From the NCBI GenBank assembly GCA_035578905.1, contig JAQJVL010000082.1, positions 1,710,650 through 1,774,649 on the forward strand: a DNA stretch of 64,000 nt. The letters are read 5' to 3'. Below are positions 61,601-64,000 of this stretch, piece after piece; position 1 is the stretch's first letter, and every line of letters starts with the position of its first letter. A program made the translations under genes and the position numbers. Below the pieces are notes generated by a model. It saw only the letters and a list, made by a program, of their open reading frames with translations, had not been told where the DNA came from and did not search any database. The stretch comes from Stictocephala bisonia (Eukaryota; Arthropoda; Insecta; Hemiptera; Membracidae).

Positions 61601-63626
61601 CCAATAAAACGTTTCTTAATCTGTGTGTATCTTTGTTTTACTCATTAATTTACTAAGCATTTAGACAATATAAATAAAAGAAAATATAACATGTTACTGT
61701 ATAAACGAAATCAAAAGCCTTTAAAAAAAACCGAAATCAAACAATAAGTACTTTAACACTTCATTAACAACATACAAAAAGCAACTAATGAAGTATCTTT
61801 TTTTTTAGTTATATTAAAACCAGTTTCAAGTGTGTTGTTAAATGATAGAGAATTAAGATTTTGAATATGACGTCAAATTATCTTTAAAAAATAAGTCATC
61901 TAAATGGGCCTGTACTTCTTTATATTTTACTACATATACTGTACTTTGTAATCATCACTATTATCATAACAAATAAGATAATTAGTAAGTCTCCTTGCCC
62001 ATTGTTTATTGAATTCTATTACTTGAATATGCATCTGAATATTGTCAAAATTTAAATATTTGTAATATTTCAAGGGCTTTAAAAGTGGTTGAGGAATTGT
62101 ACATGTTTTAGTTCCAAGTTTAATATATTTTTTCAGATTTGAAAACACTTGAAAAAACATAAAGGTCATCTTGTCTAGGCGGAGCTTGAGGCATCCGGAT
62201 GGAGCGTCCAACCCCAACCTGAAGCAGGCAGGTGCGGAGAAAGAGAACATGACTCCCCGGAAGGGTGAGGAGGATAGTGATGAGGACCCTGCAGTGCCGC
62301 CACCCTTACACAGCAACTTGCTAACCCTCAACAGAGACACGTAAATAGTTTACATACGTCCTTCTACATACGACGTTTACATGTCGTGAATAATTTGTTA
62401 GCTTCCTTTCTTCTGTAGGGAATGAATTTAACATAGTTGTGCCCTCTTGTTTTTTTTTTTTTCTAGGCTGTTAAACAATTGTATTCTGTATATGTCTTGT
62501 CAAATATTTTGTTGTTATGAATGTACATTATTGCTATGTTTTATTTGTTATGATGTTATGTTGTATTATTATATGTTTTCTAATATTTATTGTGTTGCTA
62601 TTTTTATTTTTCGTTGGTGGGTTATAGTACATGTTTCGATTTTTTAATTTTTTACTTTTCCAATTTTTAATTTTTACTTTAGTTTATAACGTATGCTAGA
62701 CTCATACACTTTTTATCTGTAAATAATCTAGTTTTTTTTTGTTATGTAACTGGATATTGTGACTAGTTAATTTCATAATTACAAAATAATTATATCGTTT
62801 ATTATTTGAGTAAATATATTAATGTATTCAATCAAATCGGTTTATTTTTACATATGTATTCTGGTTACAAAGGTAAATGATCATTTTCGCAAGCTTTTAA
62901 TATTTTAAATACTATAATTAATTTGAAAAAACTAACATCAAAATTCCTGTAATTTAATGTTTTATAAAACGAAGTCTTTCGCAACAAAAAAACTACATTA
63001 TCAGACCAAACCACAACTCATACACAATTATAAATTTGTATATAATACAAAATTAAATTATTGGAATTTTTAAGCTTAATTTTTTTTCAAATTATACAGG
63101 AAATAATAATTGCTTGAAAAATTGGTAAGGTATTTTCCATACCAACCAAATGTAATTAAGTTATAGTCATTATTGATTGGCAAAATAAATCATTTATTAT
63201 AAATGCTAACTTATTTAAATATTAACAACATTTGTACTTGTTGTTAAAAACTAATTGTTAACAGGAAGAGTAGTATATCTCAAATAGTTTTAAGCTAGAG
63301 AGAAATGTATATATAGCTGCAATTTTAAAAGATATTAATAGCAACAAAAGCATATCCGAGTCGTGGTAGTTTTAACAACTTGTTGTACTATTTAACACAT
63401 AGAAAAATATTTTGTAGCTTCTGGGCTAATTTTATAGTAAATATTTTCTCTGTATTTTTACTTCGTATTAATTGCATACATTATATAACTATTTATTTTA
63501 TAACCTTGTTATTATTTACCATTATTTTAATTTTCAGATTCAACAAGACCAAGACTACGAGACTACCAATGTCTGGCATGAGTGGTAGTCAGTCACAGTT
63601 TAGTGTCCATGACCCCGGAGGTACAG
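32911..63626 (+). CDS. KIF26-like atypical kinesin, partial gene (overview; exons listed separately)
   Basis: About 1,000 codons can be assembled from 14 exons plus one cassette exon, all with GT/AG borders and matching phases. The order is a [11 protein letters not shown] linker, a kinesin motor domain (about residues 58-376 of the assembly) and a long low-complexity tail with [14 protein letters not shown] and WVDGP motifs. This order and these motifs are known from animal KIF26A/KIF26B. Members bind microtubules and are reported to lack normal ATPase activity, acting in signalling and cytoskeletal organisation rather than transport. The motor motifs seen here are degenerate in the same way: P-loop GHSKLGKT, SAQAH at the switch I position, and LLDLGACD at switch II. 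The 5' end is uncertain and the 3' end lies beyond the window. Introns are large and full of mobile elements. The KIF26 family call is very likely. Function in this species is inferred from the family only. Confidence 0.93.
34728..34806 (-). repeat. Tail fragment of retroposon family 2
   Basis: On the minus strand, cgcccctcatattcgcccag, then cggcgtcttagcaattaata and an (AAT)n run match the 3' end of the copies at 13.5 and 15.4 kb. The 5' part is missing, as in a 5'-truncated retroposon. Confidence 0.65.
35664..35716 (+). other. G-rich tract in kinesin intron
   Basis: gcgaggtggggcaggtgggg, then atagtgagggagtgagaggg and gaaggg give six runs of three or more G within 53 bp on the transcribed-gene sense strand. 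It could form a G-quadruplex in RNA. It stands out against the AT-rich intron. Confidence 0.6.
36070..36190 (+). promoter_or_regulatory. Subterminal repeat cluster of the DUF7869-type transposon
   Basis: Three further relatives of the terminal motif follow the left end: GGGGAAGAAAGAGGTTAGT near 36079, CAGGGGAAAAAGAATGTAAG near 36132, and AGGGAAGAAAGAGGCAAGTC near 36165. Inverted relatives occur near 38597-38650 at the right end (CTACCCCCTTTTTCCC; CCTCCTATTTCCCC). Regular spacing inside both ends suggests protein-binding sites. The role is inferred. Confidence 0.6.
36348..38318 (+). pseudogene. DUF7869-like transposase gene, frameshifted
   Basis: The start is ATG at 36348 (aaaATGtct, MSEDDDGG). 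The first frame runs to TAA at 37494-37496. The continuing frame picks up at about 37474 with [20 protein letters not shown], so one extra base (or two missing) lies near 37465-37493. It continues to a phase-1 donor at 38053 (gaa g|gtaaga). After an intron ending ttgttacag (38208), the last exon 38209-38318 encodes [20 protein letters not shown] and stops at TGA. Visible motifs are N-terminal [35 protein letters not shown] and [10 protein letters not shown]. The last three give a D..D..D spacing that could be an RNase H-like catalytic triad. The family is a large uncharacterised group in insects, often annotated as DUF7869-containing. The frameshift may be real decay or a sequence error. Confidence 0.82.
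39895..40135. mobile_element. Palindromic MITE family 3, copy 3 (short centre)
   Basis: acaatataagcacaaaatgc, attatggtgagcgtggttca, ccgaaatcgatcaccataat, tgtaccaacacgtattatac. The central hairpin loop of copy 1 is absent. It lies in the kinesin intron 120-150 bp before exon B. Confidence 0.8.
40286..40486 (+). CDS. KIF26-like exon B: start of motor domain
   Basis: There are 67 codons in phase 0-0 between ttctgtttgcag and cag|gttaat. The exon opens [10 protein letters not shown] (first motor beta strand) and includes [11 protein letters not shown] and [16 protein letters not shown], the kinesin 'F.FD.VF' region. The donor gttaat is weak but the protein junction with exon C is continuous. Confidence 0.95.
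40651..41481. mobile_element. Head-to-head palindromic Tc1/mariner-like MITE
   Basis: The left end GGTGGAAAAAATATGGAAAC is inverted at the right end. The similarity continues inward for roughly 350-400 bp on each side, with an asymmetric centre near 41005-41120. TA dinucleotides flank the ends. A single-length relative with the same ends lies at 30343-30792, so this looks like two copies fused tail to tail. It has no coding capacity. It sits in the kinesin intron between exons B and C. Confidence 0.82.
41846..41985. repeat. Minisatellite, degenerate
   Basis: gtacgtgtatgagtgggcgg, gtgggtcaataccactgtac is the inverse of the 7.7-kb unit. The following units (acaaccacccacc; agtagtgatagtccacc) are in the other orientation, so the array itself is partly inverted. 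Confidence 0.7.
42201..42294 (+). CDS. KIF26-like exon C: first part of P-loop
   Basis: A 94-nt exon (phase 0-1) bounded by tgtgtctag and ctt g|gtgagg. It encodes [20 protein letters not shown] and then [12 protein letters not shown]. The glycine codon of the P-loop is split by the next intron. The exon is too short to show as a long ORF and was found from family order and splice phase. Confidence 0.93.
43107..43289 (+). CDS. KIF26-like exon D: P-loop lysine to central motor
   Basis: The acceptor is tattaatag; phase 1-1. It completes the glycine and continues [20 protein letters not shown], then [20 protein letters not shown]. The combined P-loop is GHSKLGKT, against GQTGSGKT in ordinary kinesins. 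The exon ends in [14 protein letters not shown] at g|gtaata. A tRNA-derived SINE lies about 40 bp past the donor. Confidence 0.96.
43331..43556 (+). repeat. tRNA-derived SINE (family 1) just after kinesin exon D
   Basis: The head cgctagagtcagtgaccgag, cagtttaaggtgtcagg, B box caggttcgaaccctggcc, body cttctactgtactggttcgc, and an A-rich tail ending at 43556. It lies about 40 bp from the exon D donor. Confidence 0.9.
43646..43703. repeat. 58-bp AT palindrome around (TA)n
   Basis: gattttatatgta, then a TA run, then tacatataaaatc, forming a perfect inverted repeat. It follows the A-rich tail of the SINE at 43331-43556 by 90 bp. Confidence 0.88.
44010..44165 (+). repeat. Dispersed repeat, second copy (opposite orientation)
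   Basis: gagagtcaactgccacgacg, gttcaaatcacactatggtt, tcaggaaggacgg, and later aacactaggtaggctcgtta parallel the 31-kb sequence. Probably fragments of one unclassified mobile element. Confidence 0.55.
44401..44583 (+). CDS. KIF26-like exon E: switch I region
   Basis: The acceptor is ctttatctag and the donor gca g|gtgaga; phase 1-1. It encodes [20 protein letters not shown], then [30 protein letters not shown]. At the site of the usual kinesin SSRSH switch I motif the sequence has SAQAH, so the serine/arginine pattern needed for normal nucleotide sensing is altered. The exon matches the KIF26 order closely. Confidence 0.96.
44815..45330 (+). other. Possible retroelement 3' region
   Basis: Starts with an inverted pair (gagtgctctgttcgatctgc / gatcgagcagtactc) and contains a T-rich run. 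It ends at actcattttgacaaataaag, an AATAAA-containing end like many insect LINE 3' ends. ORFs here are T-rich, hydrophobic artefacts. The identity is a guess. Confidence 0.35.
45511..45732 (-). CDS. Unidentified 73-codon ORF in a kinesin intron
   Basis: ATG at 45732 (complement) opens [20 protein letters not shown], then [20 protein letters not shown] and [20 protein letters not shown], ending at a stop at 45511. The region is clearly GC-richer than its flanks and reads like real protein with a hydrophobic centre. I recognise no family. There is no convincing promoter or partner exon. It could be a retrocopy fragment, an exon of an antisense gene or a transposon piece. Confidence 0.35.
   Translation of the reverse strand: MSICSVIFESKPMPPSSRALHNVLLAGTGLFSIHCAEPIIIILQSTSSIFKQLQSVLRSAFTASGIGAFMQII
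45733..46414. other. Kinesin E-F intron, no exon needed
   Basis: Exons E and F join to give an uninterrupted family sequence ([19 protein letters not shown]), so no coding exon is expected here. AT-rich. Confidence 0.6.
46415..46655. repeat. Minisatellite, six or more units
   Basis: Units of 30-45 bp with core caataccactgtacgtg and gggcgggtgggtcaa. Frames through it give repeats such as [12 protein letters not shown], which are by-products of the array, not a protein gene. Confidence 0.85.
47040..47270 (+). repeat. Possible tRNA-derived retroposon fragment
   Basis: gctttccgagcaaccggtct, then gggttcgattcct resembles tRNA box elements. It is followed by a GC-richer body (cccctgagcccctcccgatg) unlike the flanking intron. 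Only one copy was noticed, so the call is weak. Confidence 0.35.
47271..48239. other. Kinesin E-F intron, right part
   Basis: T-rich. 48000-48180 reads in places like a decayed reverse-transcriptase end (minus strand, ggagtaccacaagggtcgat, a 'G.P.GSIL'-like LINE motif: GVPQGSI). Too short and broken to annotate further. Confidence 0.4.
48240..48372 (+). CDS. KIF26-like exon F: switch II region
   Basis: The acceptor is tagttgcag and the donor cac ag|gtaggc; phase 1-2. It encodes [15 protein letters not shown], then [20 protein letters not shown]. The canonical DLAGSE of kinesins is replaced by DLGACD, a KIF26-type change. The intron before it is 3.7 kb. Confidence 0.95.
49132..49294 (+). CDS. 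KIF26-like exon G: end of motor domain
   Basis: The acceptor is ttctcaatag and the donor ttc aag|gtaagg; phase 2-0. It encodes [16 protein letters not shown], then [20 protein letters not shown] and [17 protein letters not shown]. This corresponds to kinesin 'SKLT.LL.DSLGG' through 'ETL.TL.FA.R', ending in a basic stretch at the motor/tail junction. The usual Y-R-D/E-S-K is replaced by RREHK. Confidence 0.95.
50107..51073 (+). CDS. KIF26-like exon H: large tail exon
   Basis: A 322-codon exon (phase 0-1) from tttggttgcag to aaa g|gtgagc. It starts [15 protein letters not shown]. It contains [20 protein letters not shown], a recognisable KIF26 tail motif, and two WVDGP-like motifs: [13 protein letters not shown] (near 50549) and [11 protein letters not shown] (near 50650). 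The rest is Ser/Lys-rich and probably disordered. The last third is acidic ([15 protein letters not shown]). The codon composition is clearly more GC-rich than the surrounding intron. Confidence 0.95.
51615..51735 (+). repeat. LINE 3' end with TTTCR-type tail
   Basis: gagaggactaaatagtccta, acatcgccacttaaataaag, acatttttcattcaatttcg followed by tttcgtttagtttcatttca. A short polyadenylation-like segment plus pentanucleotide tail is typical of a 5'-truncated LINE. It lies in the intron after kinesin exon H. Confidence 0.6.
52610..53863. mobile_element. Foldback element: 583-bp inverted arms, TA flanks
   Basis: Arms 52610-53192 and 53281-53863 are equal in length and nearly identical. I noticed one substitution, next to the aac/aaac before gtttttattcccgcg. 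The spacer is 88 bp. The ends are CTGTCCGCGCAG and its complement, with TA at 52608-52609 and 53864-53865, matching a Tc1/mariner-type TA duplication. ORFs of 76-104 codons appear as identical pairs on opposite strands because of the palindrome and are unlikely to be genes. The inner arm is GC-rich (gcgcgaggggctgg). It lies in the intron before exon I. Confidence 0.93.
54119..54246 (+). CDS. KIF26-like exon I: acidic tail exon
   Basis: The acceptor is atttttttcag and the donor ttg cag|gtatgt; phase 1-0. It encodes [20 protein letters not shown] followed by [16 protein letters not shown]. It continues the acidic run that ends exon H. The long palindrome at 52610-53863 lies in the preceding intron. 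Confidence 0.87.
56093..56219 (+). CDS. KIF26-like exon J: tail exon
   Basis: The acceptor is gttggtgttcag and the donor aca g|gtacat; phase 0-1. It encodes [20 protein letters not shown], then [22 protein letters not shown] content drops sharply at both borders. Identity rests on open frame, phase and position. Confidence 0.85.
57523..57642 (+). CDS. Possible cassette exon of the KIF26-like gene
   Basis: This 120-nt segment is flanked by a good acceptor (attgttcattattag) and donor (aga g|gtacgt). It is open in exactly the phase (1-1) needed between exons J and K, so it can be included or skipped without a frameshift. It encodes [20 protein letters not shown], then [21 protein letters not shown] recognise no domain. 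A longer form starting at 57421 (acceptor tttcaaag) is also in phase but has a weak acceptor. It could be a chance ORF. Confidence 0.55.
57660..58552. mobile_element. Large foldback-type element in the J-K intron
   Basis: ccatcagaaatggcgactgg and ttaccctttcctagcactga at 58031-58070 are inverted at 58250-58300 (ctaagaaaggttaaccagtc, gccatttctgatagggtgg). Outer parts also correspond (gggtccagatatatcaatga versus aatctcagttatttatctgg; cctagagggaagggcccgtg versus ggggcctcggctctagg). The right end is tttttcaacaccctgtata. A partial extra copy precedes it (57680-57780). No ORF. Confidence 0.8.
59087..59277 (+). CDS. KIF26-like exon K: tail exon
   Basis: The acceptor is tttgtttcag and the donor att ttg|gtacgt; phase 1-0. 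It encodes [40 protein letters not shown] and [19 protein letters not shown]. It is Ser/Thr-rich, probably disordered and phosphorylatable; GC content is high relative to the flanks. Confidence 0.88.
60390..61230 (+). repeat. Exon-based tandem array, seven units plus one decayed unit
   Basis: Units start at 60493, 60601, 60708, 60816, 60923, 61031 and 61139, with period 107-108. A diverged remnant lies at about 60390-60455. Each unit is a 91- or 92-nt copy of exon L followed, except in the last, by 16 bp beginning gtatgt and usually ending ttttag or tttcag. Units 5, 6 and 7 are open in one frame through to the gtaagt donor. Unit 1 reads into a TAG at its end. Units 2 and 4 each lack one T of aactt before the donor (91-nt exons). 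Unit 2 also starts one base short and reads to a stop in the exon phase. Unit 3 ends tttcat, so it lacks the usual AG before unit 4, although a cag lies at 60817-60819. Confidence 0.95.
61139..61230 (+). CDS. KIF26-like exon L: last copy of a tandemly repeated exon
   Basis: A 92-nt exon, phase 0-2, from tgtatttcag to aac tt|gtaagt, the only consensus GTAAGT donor in the array. It encodes [20 protein letters not shown], then [10 protein letters not shown], with one CxxC pair. The end phase fits exon M exactly (tt+g). Upstream acceptors of copies 5 or 6 would add one or two in-frame 36-codon repeats. I do not recognise this segment in vertebrate KIF26 proteins. Confidence 0.78.
62179..62340 (+). 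CDS. KIF26-like exon M: tail exon
   Basis: The acceptor is catcttgtctag and the donor gac ac|gtaaat; phase 2-2. It encodes [20 protein letters not shown], then [20 protein letters not shown] and [14 protein letters not shown]. It is strongly GC-rich compared with the AT-rich flanks. A minus-strand ORF over the same bases is a shadow. Confidence 0.88.
63538..63626 (+). CDS. KIF26-like exon N: last exon visible, gene continues
   Basis: The acceptor is taattttcag and the donor aca g|gtacca; phase 2-1. It encodes [20 protein letters not shown], then [10 protein letters not shown]. There is no stop codon, and the ending in phase 1 shows that the coding sequence continues beyond 64,000. Confidence 0.82.
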
Positions 63627-63689
63627 GTACCAGCTGGTTATTATTTTACTGTAACAAATAATTTTATTTTAATACACACAATACAATAA

Positions 63690-64000
63690 TACCTTTTAGA
63701 ACAGAAAACTTGTCTAGGGACCCACCCACACTCATTGGCGGTACATTGACGAGCCCTCCTAATCACACGTTACACGAGTGAAGTCATTGTTACTAACTCT
63801 AAGGTTGACTGTTCCTTAGAAAGAGCCGTTTTATTAATAGCCCAATGGCCAGAGCAGCTACGGACCAACGGTTTTACGTGGCATCCGAACCTCGTAGTAT
63901 TGGTCTGATTTTCACCTAATTGACAAGCCTGATAATCAGTTCCCTATACAGCATTCGCACACTGAATACAACCCAACATTGACACCCCAGACTTCTCAAG
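63690..64000 (-). repeat. Dispersed retroposon family 2, copy 4 (cut by window edge)
   Basis: On the minus strand it reads cttgagaagtctggggtgtc, aatgttgggttgtattcagt, then actgattatcaggcttgtca and agaccaatactacgagg, in the same order as the other copies. It runs off the right edge. Confidence 0.8.

Noticed and set aside
61930..62340. Minus-strand 136-codon ORF
   Set aside because: It is a shadow of kinesin exon M plus adjoining AT-rich intron.

Overview
The window is AT-rich, intron-rich and crowded with transposable elements. This suits an arthropod nuclear genome, and a hemipteran insect is my best guess. That guess rests on the insect-type transposase family, the Jockey-like LINE fragment and the MITE/SINE load; nothing in the sequence fixes the species. 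No bacterial-style gene organisation, true tRNA or rRNA gene, or CRISPR array was seen.

The one confident host gene is a KIF26-type atypical kinesin on the + strand. It occupies about 32.9 kb to the right edge and continues beyond it. Fourteen exons with consistent phases and GT/AG sites are proposed, plus one likely cassette exon. Six exons (40.3-49.3 kb) encode the whole motor domain, with the degenerate nucleotide-binding motifs typical of KIF26. A 967-nt exon at 50.1-51.1 kb carries the [14 protein letters not shown] and WVDGP motifs of this family. Smaller exons follow to 63.6 kb. The exon encoding [17 protein letters not shown] is part of a seven-copy array (60.5-61.2 kb) of about 108 bp per unit. 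In that array almost the only non-exonic DNA between copies is 16 bp running from a 5' splice site to a 3' splice site.

The first intron contains a 2.9-kb DNA transposon (about 35,969-38,879). It has 38-bp terminal repeats (35/38 identical), subterminal motif copies, a target duplication and a DUF7869-like transposase gene carrying one frameshift and one spliceable intron. Other introns hold a 1,254-bp near-perfect palindrome flanked by TA (52.6-53.9 kb), an 831-bp head-to-head Tc1/mariner-like element (40.65-41.48 kb), SINEs and minisatellites.

The left half (1-32.9 kb) has no host gene I can recognise. It holds tRNA-derived SINEs, a second retroposon family with an (AAT)n-type tail, several palindromic MITEs, a decayed LINE with a SINE inside it, a hAT-type MITE inside another SINE with a perfect 8-bp target duplication, and a perfect 39-bp palindrome flanked by 7-bp direct repeats inside an older inverted repeat. 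The far 5' exons of the kinesin gene were not found and may lie in this half unrecognised or upstream of the window.
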